Shown here piece by piece: positions 22,239-32,718 of a stretch of 64,000 nucleotides of DNA. Positions within the stretch are counted from its first letter, which is position 1. Each line of letters opens with the position of its first letter. The notes beneath the pieces were generated by a model, which saw nothing but the letters and a program-made list of their open reading frames with translations, searched no databases and was not told the origin of the DNA. This DNA comes from Anthoceros angustus (Eukaryota; Streptophyta; Anthocerotopsida; Anthocerotales; Anthocerotaceae), in contig VJWM01000025.1 in the NCBI GenBank assembly GCA_010909165.1, positions 3,162,001 to 3,226,000 on the forward strand, read 5' to 3'. The position numbers and the translations under genes are program-made.

Positions 22239-22425
22239 CATCAATTCCAAACTCTGTTGATGAGGGCATTGTGCAATAGAGTGAACATCCATTCCAAACT
22301 CTTTAGATGAGCGCACTGTGCAATAGAGTGAATATCCATTCCAAACTCTTTTGACAAGGGCACTGTGCAATGGAGTGAACATCCATTCCAAACTCTTTTG
22401 ATGAGGGCACTTTGCAATAGAGTGA
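22239..22425. repeat. 47-nt tandem repeat, four copies
   Basis: Four imperfect copies start CATCCATTCCAAACTCTTTT and end AATAGAGTGAA. The unit lacks internal stops on the minus strand and produces an artefactual repetitive reading frame. Confidence 0.8.
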
Positions 22426-22562
22426 TCAAGAGATTAAAAGACTGTGTGATACGAGATAAAGGATACGAGATTGAGTGACACTTATCAAGAGATCCAAAGA
22501 CCACATGATACAAGGTCAAGTGATAATTATGCCGCTCTAGTTGACAAGGGACTTGAAATATG

Positions 22563-22624
22563 TTTTTATATATATGTTCATATATATGTATGTATATGTA
22601 TGTATGTATATATATATATATACT
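22563..22624. repeat. TA/GTATA-rich microsatellite
   Basis: An interrupted (TA)n and (TATG)n tract. Confidence 0.7.
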
Positions 22625-22920
22625 ATCACATTTGGGGGTACAGATTGGCCATTGGCCAGGGAGGCCTCTGCGTAGGTGGCCTTTTTTGGAAGCTAGGCCC
22701 TCTCTGCGCCTATCTTGACCTCGCTTCCTAATAAGGGATTCCTGCATTTCGGAAGGATTTGTCTCGAGCGTAGAAGATGAGTTTTTTCCCCTGCAGGTGT
22801 ATGTCATGGCATGTAGGAGTAATGCTTCAGAAGTAGATAGTAAGACTAGTATTTGGAACGTACAGCAGGCCATGTCTATGAATGGCATGACCTGCATAAA
22901 GGAGGTATGTGTGTATGCAT

Positions 22921-23060
22921 GTACATGTACGAGTGCATGCATGCATGTACATGTACGAGTGCATGCATGCATGTACATGTACGAGTGCATGCATGCATGT
23001 ACATGTACGAGTGCATGCATGCATGTACATGTACGAGTGCATGCATGCATGTACATCCGC
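22921..23060. repeat. 26-nt minisatellite, five perfect copies, alternating purine-pyrimidine
   Basis: Five identical 26-nt units (22921-23050) read GTACATGTAC-GA-GTGCATGCATGCAT. Each holds two palindromic words and, apart from one GA step, alternates purine and pyrimidine throughout. Reading frames on both strands here are artefacts of the repeat. Confidence 0.9.
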
Positions 23061-23099
23061 ATGTAGGTGTATATGTGCATGTGTATGCATGCATGTGAT

Positions 23100-25145
23100 A
23101 TTATGTGTGGTGTGCAATACGAAATAAGCGGGATAATGGGAGGTTTATGAAGTCAACCGTAAATACGAAGGAAGCCGACAAACTCAATTAAGACATGGCG
23201 GCTCATCGAGAGGAGCGAGCGACTCTTCGAGAGCAACGATGACACAATCAATGCATGGCGGCGGCATCAGCTGGCCACCACGACTACAAATGCAAGGCAA
23301 TCCAAGGTCCTCCTTGGATTGTTGATGTTTATCAACGAGGATAGCCAAACTGATCCAACATCTTTTGTCCAAGCTTCTCAAAGCAGTTTGTTGGTGCACT
23401 TGCTCATATTGCGGCAAGCCATTTTGCACTTCAACAATCCCCTATGGAGAGTAAGCTTGACAAGGAGAGTTCCAGACACTGAAGGGTTGGAATTCAGCTC
23501 ACAATTCAGGTGGAACATTGCAAGAAGGACCCAGGTTGCTGACGTTAGAGTAGTGGCAACACAGTCCACATAAGCTCATGGTTAATTCAGGTGATAGAGT
23601 TGTAGATCACTCGTTGCTATCATATTTAGGACACTCTATTGCTGAACTTACTGCACTGGCAGAATTGGAACCGTCTTACCTGTAGCAGAGGCTTTGGATT
23701 GAGATGATTGACAACTTAGCTTGCCTAGTTGATTGGACTAAGGAGGGAGCTATAAGGTCGACTAATTTTGACAGCATGCCTTACATAGTGTCACGTAGTC
23801 GAAGGGATTGAAGAATGATGGTGTTTTTGCCATTTAGCTCGACAAACGAAATAACTCTTATGTAGGAACTTCGTAGTCTCGTTGCTCAGTCACCCTCGAT
23901 TCACAGAATAGGCAGACAGTTTGAGTGGAGTTAGAGTCTCATTCATACCATAGACTTTGAGGATAGGTACAATGGTGCAAGTATGGAGTATGAACAAGCT
24001 CCAAGCAAGAATGATGTGTTTACTGGAAGGCATGGTAGCATGTCGCTTGGTGACTTTGAGGAGAAGTTCATGTAAAGCTAGACGGGGTCAAGGAGATGGT
24101 GTGAAGCTTGCTGCAGAAGTGGTACGGATCCTAGTAAGGGAGGTACAGCTGGTGAATCTTGCATGTTGGTACTTGCAGGAAAACGTTTAGCTTCTCACCT
24201 ACTAGTTGAGTAGCGAATTTATCATTGATGCGGTGCAAACCGGGTCATGCTCATCGTGTTCAAAGCTTTTGGACAAATGTCGCTAGTCTTGAAGTGCTCA
24301 GACGACATCAAAACTCGACTATGCCACAGCGTAGATGAATTGACGAAATATTTGAAGAAGGGTGGCAAGCGCAACAGGTATGAAAGATGGACCAATTGCC
24401 ACACTTTCCTATCAACATGGAGGGTGAACCGAGACGGGCCTGGTCGACACTTGTAAGTACTGCACAATCATTTACTTTTCGTCAAGGAGGTGATGCCATG
24501 GTGCTGAGTAAGAAAGGCGACAAGGTTGGTGAACCCATGATTTCAGAACGTAAACAAGCCATGGGGTTTGATGCATGCGCTACCAACACGCCTCGTGTTT
24601 TTGAGGCATTCAGGTGTAAAATCATTGGACAGGCTTTTGATTTGCATTGCTTGCAGTGGTTGGTCAACGTGGGGCTTGCTACACAACTGATGACTTGCCA
24701 TGAAGAGGGAAATGCTTACAGGTGCATGAAGAAGGAAGCCAATTTCTAGTAAAAGAGGAAGCATGCCTGGAAGGCATGCATCCACGCGCAAAGTGACAAG
24801 GCTAGAAAGTCATAACATGTTTGGCAGATATGTGGTGACTTGGAAGAACAGGATCAGCAGAAGATCTGCAATATGCTGGAAAAAAATCATGATGTGTTTG
24901 CGTTCAATTAGGGAGAGTTAGGTTGGTATGACCAAGTAAAGTTTAAGATCGATACCACTACTAATAAGCCCATGTGTAGAAGGAGGCACAAGTTAAGTCC
25001 CATAGAATGGGAAATTATTGACAAGTGGTGCAAGGAGCTGGCTGCAACTGGATTGATCGGAGAATCCAGTTCTCAATATGCTGCAGCGACTGTGCTGCCA
25101 TTCAAAAAGAATGAGAATGGTGAATGGAAGGACAGATGTTCCTAA
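23100..25145 (+). mobile_element. Degenerate Ty3/gypsy-type retroelement remnant
   Basis: The only firm coding signal is at 24860-25145. MLEKNHDVFAFN, then a stop, GELG and FKIDTTTNKPMCRRRHKLSP form the segment that precedes Ty3 reverse transcriptase, followed by AATGLIGESSSQYAAATVLPFKKNENGEWKDRC, the start of the RT palm. The frame closes at 25145, before the catalytic motifs. Upstream sequence (23.1-24.8 kb) has scattered open frames with no motif I can name, presumably decayed gag or protease. No LTR pair was found. Confidence 0.6.
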
Positions 25146-25360
25146 TCGTGCTCATCGATACTTCTGTGGTGCGACTTTCGCTGACGGCCAGCCGAGCGCG
25201 CACAATCCCGTGTCGTTGTAGCAAGGGGTCCGTTCCCAAGAGAATGATAGGCTTCGTTTGACACGTTTTCGACCGATTCTTACCCCACGTCGTGACCGTT
25301 CGGACCCGAGCGTGCACGTGCACGGTTCTACGACTAACCACTCTTAACGTTCACCAAACA

Positions 25361-25530
25361 GGCCCGGTGTGGCCAAACGGTTAAGGACTCTTTTCTGCAT
25401 TCGGTCGGCCTCATCCGTCTAGTCCGTTCTTCTCACCCCTCTCAATACACTCATCGTTCTTGGAAAAAGAGTGGGTGGGCTGCGTGGTTCGAACCTCCTT
25501 CGTCGTTCCGCCGGGCCTCTTCGTCAAGGC
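25361..25530 (+). other. Candidate RNA polymerase III A/B boxes (tRNA-like or SINE head)
   Basis: TGGCCAAACGG at 25370-25380 fits the A-box consensus, and GGTTCGAACC at 25486-25495 fits the B box. They are 105 nt apart, too far for a plain tRNA. GGCCCGG at 25361 is complementary to CCGGGCC near 25513, which would pair like an acceptor stem. I could not draw a complete cloverleaf, so this may be a tRNA-derived SINE head, a tRNA pseudogene or chance. Confidence 0.3.
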
Positions 25531-25533
25531 TCT

Positions 25534-28528
25534 TCACGCCCTCCCAGAGTTCCCCAGCTCACGCGTTCCGGTCCGTCTGACGTCGGGCCGCCGCTCTGGA
25601 CGAGCAAGGGTCCCCGATCGTCCACCCGGAATCCCGTCAGGTTGGGCTACCGGCGGCGGTCTGACAACCGCGGTAACCACCACATCCTCCTCTCCTGGCC
25701 CCCGAGTGGGTCCCCGCCCTATAGGGTCACCAGGTGGTTGCTCCGCCTGAGCCAGCTGTCGGTGACTTCCTCTCTCCTCCTGAGTCCAGACCTCGGGGTC
25801 CGGTCTCGACTCCGGGGTCCGAACTTCAAGGATCGGCCTTATGTCTGGAGTCCGGACCTCAAGGTCCGGTCTCGTCTCTGGGGTTCGGACCTCGGGGTCC
25901 GAACTTATTACCGGGGGTCGGACCTCCCGTCTCGGACTTCCCGGTTCTTGGACTTCTGGGGGTCCATGCCCACTCATCGGACCCCCCTCCTGGCTCAGGT
26001 CCCGCTGGTCCCCTCCCTCTCTACCCCCTTCGAGGTCCTCGTTCCTATTCTCCCCAGAGGGTTGCGGCTGGCTTACCTCATGCCCTGCCACGTCGACCGC
26101 GTTCTGCTCCTCCTGAGGTTCCTCTCCTCCGCTGCCGTCATCCTCGAACAACGCCACCAAGGCCCCGGTGCTGTCCCCGTGCCCTTTTTCTCCTCCCACT
26201 CCTTCTGACCCCTCCGAAGGTCCGTCCAATTGTCGCGGGTGACGCGAAGCTTCCAAAGCCTTGAGGAGCTCAGCGTGGTAGTAGGCAAAATCCGAGTCGA
26301 TTTGCTGGATTGCCTCTTCCACATGCGCCCGGAGCACCCGATACTCTCTTCGCCATAGGTGCTCCGGCAGCTGAGCATGCTGCCCGGCTTGCTGGCCCGT
26401 TTCCATCGCCAGGTTCGTTAGTTGGAGCCGGGCAGAATCTCGCGAGGCCACTAGGGAGGCCTCTTACTTCCTGCAGCCGCCGCTGCTGCTCCACCTGCTC
26501 CAGCTCCCTTCGTTTCCGCACCTCAGCCAGTTTCCCTGCCATGGCGCAGCGTTCCCCCTCCGCCTTCCTCAACTGGACCAGTAGCTTCTTTTCTGCGTCC
26601 AAGGCCCTTGCTCCTCCATTCATCCTGGCCTGAAGCTCCGCCATCTCCCTTCCCAGGCGGTCCGGCAACTCCGCCCGGTTCCTTGCTTCGTCCAGGTCCT
26701 GCTCCATTTCGGCGACATCCTGCTCCTTGTTCCATCGCCTCACCTCCTTCGTCCTCGAGCAGAGCTGGAGCCGAGCTATCTCCCGCTCGTGGTTCGCGAT
26801 CACTCCCTGGAGGGCTCCATGCCGCTCGACCGTGTCTTGGAGCTGTAGCTCCAAGGTCTCCTTGCGGTCCTCCATCTCCTGCCGCCGTTCCTCCCCTCCA
26901 CGCACTAAGCCCGAAGATCCTCCATCTCACAGTGCGCCTCCTTCTCTTACGACTTGCATGCCTGCTCCACCGCCTCCACCGCTCTTGCCGGAGCGCGGCT
27001 GTCCCCTCTCCCTCCACCGGCTTGGTGTTGTTCTGCCGAGCCGCCTCGGCCCAAGTCTCGAGCCTGTCACTTTGTCTTGAGCTTCCTCCAACTCTCCTGC
27101 GCCGCTTCTCGCCGCCTGCAGAGGTCCTCTGCTCGGGCTTGGGCCTCCTGCGCCTGCTTCAGCTGTTCCCACAGCTGGAGGATCTTGGTCCGGTCTTCCT
27201 GAACAGACCAGACCTCCCGCTCCGCTTCCCGACACTTTCCCTCCTCGATTCGAGCGAGGGACTCCGCCTTCTTCTTGGCCGCTTGGGCCGCCTCCACCTG
27301 CTCCTGGAGGAGCACCATGCGCCTCCTGGTGGCCTCTACTTCTTGGGTCTTCTCTACCGTCCCGCAGAGACCCCAGAGCATACCGTCTGCGGTCCGGAGT
27401 GACTCCGGACTTGGCTCTCCGGACCTGATAAGGATCCTCAGGTCCTGAGTGTCCGGGTCTAGTCCTTCGATCTCCTTGGCCCGTTTGGCCGCTAACTCCT
27501 TCTCCGCCCGCCTTCGTTTGGGGCTCGGAGGTGGGAGGGGTCCTAGGCTTCGTTTCCTCACAGCCGGAGACAGGGGCCAGCTCGGTGGTTGCGCGACCTC
27601 CTGCGCCTTGGGCGGCGTCCCGCTCCGCTCTTCTCACGGCTTCCTCCGCCTCCTGCCACTCCGTAGGTAGGGGCGAGGCCAGTATGCCTTGGCGCCGTTG
27701 GCGGGAGGCTGTTCCGCCTCTTACGACTCTCCTCGTCGGCGTGGCTCCGCCGGGTTGTGGTGGGTTCTTTGGTGGTGGGCGTGGCCGGCCACCGCCTCCC
27801 TTCCCGTGGTGCTCCGTCCGTCGCGGGGCCTCGCTCGGAACCGAGAGGGAGGCAGAATATCCTCCCATACCTCCCGTGCGGCGAGGGGGTCCGCTTCGAT
27901 CGAATGGAACTGGGATCCTCGTGTCCGAGTGTCCGGTCTAGTCCTTCGATCTCCTTGGCCTGCTTTGGCGTCCTTCTCCGCCCGCCGTTTGGGGCTCGGA
28001 GGTGGGAGGGGTCCTGAACCGTTTCCCCTTCCCGAGACAGGGCGGGCTGATGTGGTTGCCATGACCTCCTGCGCCTTGGCGTCCCGCTCTTCTCTTCCTC
28101 CGCCTCCGCCACTCCGTAGGTAGGGGCGAGCCAGAGTGCTCCTTGGCGCCTGGCGGGAGGCTGCCCTCTTACGACTCTCCTCGCCGGCGTGGCTCCGCCG
28201 GGTTGTGGTGGTCACTTTGGTGGGCGCCGCCAAAGACACTCCTTCCCGTGGTGCCTGTCGTCGCCGCATGGGCCTCGCTCGGAACGAGAGGAGGGAGGCA
28301 GGAATATCCTCCCATACCTCCCGGTGCGGCGAGGGGGTCCGTTCCAGTCGAATGGAATCCGGGATCCCTTCCCAATCGTCCTCCCTTCCCGGGCCCGTTT
28401 GGCCTTAGGAGGTCGGACCTCCGCCTCTTGCGCCTTCGCTCCTTCCCGCCTCCACACCGTAGGGGGCCCGTCGCCCCTTGGAGCGCCGCTCCTCTTCTCC
28501 CTCCTTCAGGAGGTTGAGGTGTCCCCAT
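25534..28528 (-). pseudogene. GC-rich, frame-broken coding region for a coiled-coil, Pro/Glu-rich protein (probably element-derived)
   Basis: Reading the minus strand from 28.5 kb down, coding character continues across several frames. Repeated basic segments come first (PPPSPKRR), then a coiled coil at 27561-27067 (VEATRRRMVLLQEQVEAAQA), a second at 26905-26460 (RKETLELQLQDTVERHGALQ), and finally a frame at 26451-25534 with AHVEEAIQQIDSDFAYYHAE and a degenerate repeat of EVRTPETRPDL type. Each change of frame looks like a 1-2-base indel; for example, the coiled coil ending QRRLQEV near 26465 is continued one frame over. The 27.46-27.95 and 27.94-28.37 kb segments are diverged duplicates. This layout recalls gag-like ORFs of plant retroelements, but I recognise no named domain. 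Confidence 0.4.
27460..28375. repeat. Diverged tandem duplication of about 450-480 bp
   Basis: GTCCTTCGATCTCCTTGGCC occurs at 27463 and 27942, GGAGGTGGGAGGGGTCCT near 27528 and 28000, and GGCGTGGCTCCGCCGGG near 27738 and 28188. The spacing shrinks from about 480 to about 450 through many 1-6-nt deletions in the second copy. Confidence 0.7.
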
Positions 28529-28529
28529 A

Positions 28530-29124
28530 CATGGATGAGGAAGGGTGATAGTGCTGACGGAGGCGGCTTCTCACTCCTTAGCTTCCTGGCCTCCTGGTTG
28601 ACTCGTGGGGTCCAGACTTACCCCGGCACTCCGGAGTGTGGTCCGGAGTCCTTCGGCCTACTCCGGAGTACTCCGGACTTATTTCTTCCTTTCCGCCTTA
28701 TTTTTCACTCCGCGCCTACGAAAAAAAACAAAACCTAACTCATTTCCTACCCCAGGGGAGAGTCCGTGGTCCACAACTTCACATAGCGGATTCCAGAGCT
28801 TTCGCACTGACTCTTATACAAGGTCCATATTTCCAACTTTGTGTATGTGTCAGGGAGATTGAACACTTCCAAATTGGGAAGCCGCTCGGCCATAAACAAA
28901 AAAGCCTTGTCCATCCAAGATATGGTTTCAAGCGCCCTCCTGTGCCCAACATATTACACTCCTCTGAAGGCCTTCAAGCATCAGTGCATAGGAGTCGCCC
29001 CCATGACATGTGTGACCACTTTCACCCTATCACCCTAAACTCCATCCGGCTGAACCAGGGACTGAAGAAATGTCTCGTGTTCCTGCCTCCCCATCCGAAG
29101 GAAGCGGTACCGCTGCTCCTGAAA
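28530..29124. other. Spacer with CCGGAGT-rich patch
   Basis: Around 28628-28680 the word TCCGGAGT recurs several times in both orientations (palindromic ACTCCGGAGT). The rest has no recognisable feature. Confidence 0.35.
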
Positions 29125-29850
29125 TCACTCTTTAGTCAGCTTCAGCAAACACATTTGGTTGCAACCAGGGTTTCTAAAATCCGCTGTCATTATGTCCCCT
29201 TCATTTTTATTCAATGACACTCCAGCAGCGCGTCTCCGTCGAGATACAACAACTGCCTCTGTTGGGGCCTGCCAAGTCTCATTCAAAGGCTTCGGATGGA
29301 AAGAACGATACACATCCGGTGTCTGGAAGTCGTCCACGTCCTCTTCGTCCCCAATGGGCCCTTCATGAACTGGTGAGTGCAAGCGACCAACATCAACTGC
29401 ATGAAACAAGCCCCGACGTGCAATCGTCAACCCATCTCCCCGGGGAACGTCATTCACACTTGTTGCACTAGAATCTGGACAGCATTTAGATGGGCTTCCC
29501 TCCAAAGCAGCGTAAAGATGCAAATTCCTAGGTGTCGTGGGCACACCCCACGGGATACTTGGCGATGCCAAATGTCGACGTCTGCGTCTGGTGTTTGCAT
29601 GACCAATATTGAAACATCTCACATGGATCACACCATACGGACTCTCACAACCAACAATATCAATTCCCATACGAAGGGAACAAATCAAACCTTCGTCATG
29701 GAAACCACCTTCGGGAATGGGAAAGCGAACATGACGCGGAGGGAGAGGTGCAGTTGCTGTGGCATCCTGTACAGCTAGCCTCTTCCCTTTTCTAACTTCA
29801 TCAGAAGCCCTCACACATTGCGAAGGCATTCCTTGTTCCAACGCTTCATC
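29125..29850 (-). CDS. Unrecognised ORF, about 240 aa, possibly one exon
   Basis: This minus-strand frame begins right after a TGCAG acceptor-like site at 29851 and stays open to 29125. It reads DEALEQGMPSQC, then VRFPIPEGGFHDEGLICSLR, GIDIVGCESPYGVIHVRCF, GPIGDEEDVDDFQTPDVYRS and SRRRRAAGVSLNKNEG. I recognise no family. The mix of hydrophobic and acidic segments looks more protein-like than its shadows, but the neighbourhood is repeat-rich, so it could be a decayed element. Confidence that it is expressed is low. Confidence 0.25.
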   Translation of the reverse strand, partial: DEALEQGMPSQCVRASDEVRKGKRLAVQDATATAPLPPRHVRFPIPEGGFHDEGLICSLRMGIDIVGCESPYGVIHVRCFNIGHANTRRRRRHLASPSIPWGVPTTPRNLHLYAALEGSPSKCCPDSSATSVNDVPRGDGLTIARRGLFHAVDVGRLHSPVHEGPIGDEEDVDDFQTPDVYRSFHPKPLNETWQAPTEAVVVSRRRRAAGVSLNKNEGDIMTADFRNPGCNQMCLLKLTKE

Positions 29851-29856
29851 CTGCAC

Positions 29857-30743
29857 GCCGATCCATTGGCTTCAATCAAATGCAACAAACAACATAGACT
29901 AGGAATAGTATGTGAGCCTTGCAAAAGATAAGAACTCCAACCTCCTCTCCTTCCGGCGTGTGGGTTAGGTTCAATATTGCATGCCTACGGCTAGTGGAGA
30001 ACCTCGACTTTGAGGGCCCTGGTAGTGTGAAAAGAAGACGCCGGCAGGCGGAAGAGGCCTGCCTTAGCAGACCTTGAGCGACGAGGATGATCGAAAAGGA
30101 AGACGCATGCAAACGGCGGCTACATGCCTTGAAAGGCCTAGAGCGAAGAGGGAGAGCACCTTATTTTGCCAACTAATTACTCAAACATGATTGAGTATCC
30201 ACAAGAGATCTCCAACGATAAATCACGCCGTCATTCCTTTTTATTGACGTAAATTAATGTGCCACATCTAGCCATCACCAAAGACAGTGTGATTATGGGT
30301 CAGTCAGAGTTAAAATTTGGGCATGTGTAAATATGGTGTCCTACGCTAATTCAGCCGCGTTTTGGGCTATAAAGGTATCGGGGCAAGGAAACCCTACTAA
30401 CCCAATGTTAAAGTTTTGTTTCGGCAGTTCGCGTTATGGTGTGGCGTGCTTGCACGTAAGTCCACTCTAGTAGAAGTAACGGCCGGCTTGCTTGCAGCTT
30501 TGTTTGCTCGCTGATTTCAAGCACAGTTCAGATGCAATCTCAGGCATCCGAGCTTCGTGGCAACGCGCTCTAGAGCGAAGAGCAGCCCTCGTCAGTTGAT
30601 TTGGAGTTAAGAGGCAGCGCAAGACATTCTTCAAGTGTGCTAGGCAGCAGCTATTGTGAGAGAGGTCCGTCTTTCATCCTTGTAGTCGATTTTGAACATC
30701 CGCGCCATTGTGTGTTGTGCTTAATGTTTGTAGGTTTGTTTGC
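29857..30743. other. Intergenic, with possible promoter of the downstream ORF
   Basis: A CTATAAAG TATA-like box lies near 30368, about 375 bp upstream of the ATG at 30744, and a TTGTAG acceptor-like site lies just before that ATG. Otherwise nothing is recognisable. Confidence 0.3.
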
Positions 30744-31346
30744 ATGAAGATGGCAAGCAGGAGGAGGAGCAAGAGGAACCAGGCAGACCTAGTCGCCGAT
30801 CCACCAGCGCCGCCTAAGAAGCCAAAGAAAACCGAGGCTGCAAACAAGGCAAAGATGGTAGCTCCCACCGGAACGGAATTGTTCAAGGTGCAACTTACTA
30901 GGTCTGCACATGAAGGCACTTTGCCAATGCAATCGGCACACCCTGCATGTGTGGGAGGGCATATTGCCTTTGCGGAGGCAAAATCTGGGAGCATGTCTTC
31001 AGGGAAGAGTAGCAGAACAAAGGCTGGTGGCAGACAAGGTGAGAAGGTTGTGAAAAGTACCAAGCAACCCATGCCCGTGCCAATTCCTTCTCCATTCAGC
31101 TACAAGGAGACGATGCTCATCCGACGAATTGGTGGCCAGATTGACCCTGTTGTTATTGTGGACAAGGATTGGATGCTCGTCCAAGATCCACATCCAGATG
31201 AGGAAAGTGTGTCATGGACGCCATTGCTGAAACTGTGGATAATGGGGTACGGGGGGCTTTGCCCAGTCAAAGAGTTAGAGCTGGTTGGATTATATGGGCA
31301 AAAATGGACATCAATCAAGGTAAACTTGGGCTCTCCCTCATTATGA
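30744..31346 (+). pseudogene. Unrecognised basic protein, N-terminal part, interrupted by an inverted-repeat element
   Basis: The ORF starts MKMASRRRSKRNQADL, a likely nuclear signal. It has a Ser/Lys-rich region and then a folded-looking segment (YKETMLIRRIGGQIDPVV, DKDWMLVQDPHPDEESVSW, LKLWIMGYGGLCPVKELEL, LYGQKWTSIK). After TSIK at about 31318 the reading enters a 3.4-kb segment bounded by inverted repeats. Beyond it, at 34730-35055, protein-like sequence resumes (KPYEFEVVIQDPDVYRL, a stop, then SLRGFHSMKCAPQSFVEEI, a clean GTAAGT...TTTGCAG intron, and LPLVGRALITAFCGKITETI). It may be an old gene or element ORF split by insertion. Family unknown. Confidence 0.35.
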
Positions 31347-31358
31347 GGGAGAGCCCAA
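31326..31358. repeat. Perfect 15-bp-arm hairpin inside the left inverted repeat
   Basis: Arms 31326-31340 and 31344-31358 (TTGGGCTCTCCCTCA and its complement) flank a TTA loop. The right-hand inverted repeat lacks this insert, so it was gained by one end only. Confidence 0.85.
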
Positions 31359-32189
31359 AACACGATAATTTTTGAAGGGGGATATCGGCCCCTTGGTAGA
31401 AAGACCCCTTGTTACGAAGAACACCTTTCCTAGAACAGCATATGTGCCCTACTTTGATAATGCACACACCTTTACGAGGTCATACCTTTGATAAAAGATG
31501 CACTTTCAAGTCTACACCAACTGGAGCACAATAGGGTGTGGGCCCGTCTGCGTTTTGTAGAATGCATAGAGGGCTGCCATTTTCATATGTTTATTACAAC
31601 CGAAAACTTTTACTTTCAAGTGGTGGAACACAATGAAAACAATCTTGTACTAGCGAGTCTTATTTCAATGGTCGTGAGAACATTGCAACAAACAAGCTAA
31701 AGGAGGAAGTGGTCATCGGCATCGACAATAGTCATTCAAGAGTGCGGCTGGCGACTCATCCATGCCTTGCGCGGAGTCAAGTACCACCGCCATATTCGAG
31801 GCGGTCCATATCCTCCGCCTCGAAGTTGTCGTTCTCCTCCATTGCTTGCTCGTCTTCAATAGTACCATTCTTGGGCCCGTCCAGTGTCGGCCACCACGGC
31901 ATCTAGCATCTGCGACCCTCATCCAAAAGGTCGCCGTCGTGGTCTTCAACCTTCGGCACTCAATGCAACCACTTGGGCTTTAAGGCAATGCTAGCGTCCT
32001 TAAAATGAACAAAGTTAGTTGCCCATGCGCCCATGCAAGCATCCTTAAAATCAACAAAATTGAGTTGTTAGGAAGATACGGGTTTGAACACAACCTATTC
32101 ATTACTACACTTATTTCCCAAACACTAGACCAACAATCCCAAGTTGCAACTCTCTTGAGGCGCTAAATATATATTTTCTTGAAGACAGC

Positions 32190-32575
32190 CTATGAGGAGG
32201 GCGCCGGCCGGCCAGCGCCCATGGGTGGCGTGTGCTAGGGAGGCGCCGGCCGGCGCCCATGGGGGCGTGTGGGGGGGCGCCGGCCGGCCGGCGCCCATGG
32301 GTGGGGGCGGCGCGGCCATGGGCGGTGCTAGGGAGGCGGCGGCGGTGCCCATGGGCGTGTGCTAGGGGCGCCGGCCGGCCGCGGGTGCTAGGGAGGCGCC
32401 GCCGGCCGGCGCCATGGGCGGTGTGCTAGGGGGGCCGGCGCCCATGGCGGCGGCGTGTTGGCGCGGCCGGCGCCCATGGGCGTGTGCTAGGGGCGCCGGC
32501 CGCGCCATGGCAGTGTGCTAGGGAGGCGCCGGCCGGCCGGGCATCTTGGGGCGCCGGCCGGCCGGCGCCCTCCTC
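32190..32575. repeat. GC-rich palindromic array (GGCCGGCC / CCATGGG)
   Basis: A unit of about 35-45 nt built from GGCGCCGGCCGGCGCC and CCCATGGGCGTGTGCTAGGG repeats about ten times with irregular length. Most of each unit is self-complementary, so folding and assembly errors are likely. Confidence 0.8.
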
Positions 32576-32718
32576 ATCCTCCGGTGCATGCGGGTGAAGC
32601 TAGGGGGACAAGAAGGGCAGCGGTATCCTATCACCGATGGAAGGTGTGGCCCATTTGCGGGAAGGGTTAAAAGATTTGCGTCCATAAGTGATTGAAGAGT
32701 ACAAGTGGTGGGAAGCCT

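Noticed and set aside
22241-23117. Cys/His/Met-rich repetitive frames (279 and 96 codons) resembling metal-binding repeats
   Set aside because: They are translations of the 47-nt and 26-nt minisatellites and occur on both strands.
30674-31072. 132-codon minus-strand frame with hydrophobic stretches
   Set aside because: Antisense of the basic-protein ORF at 30744; the hydrophobic look comes from reading Lys/Glu codons in reverse.
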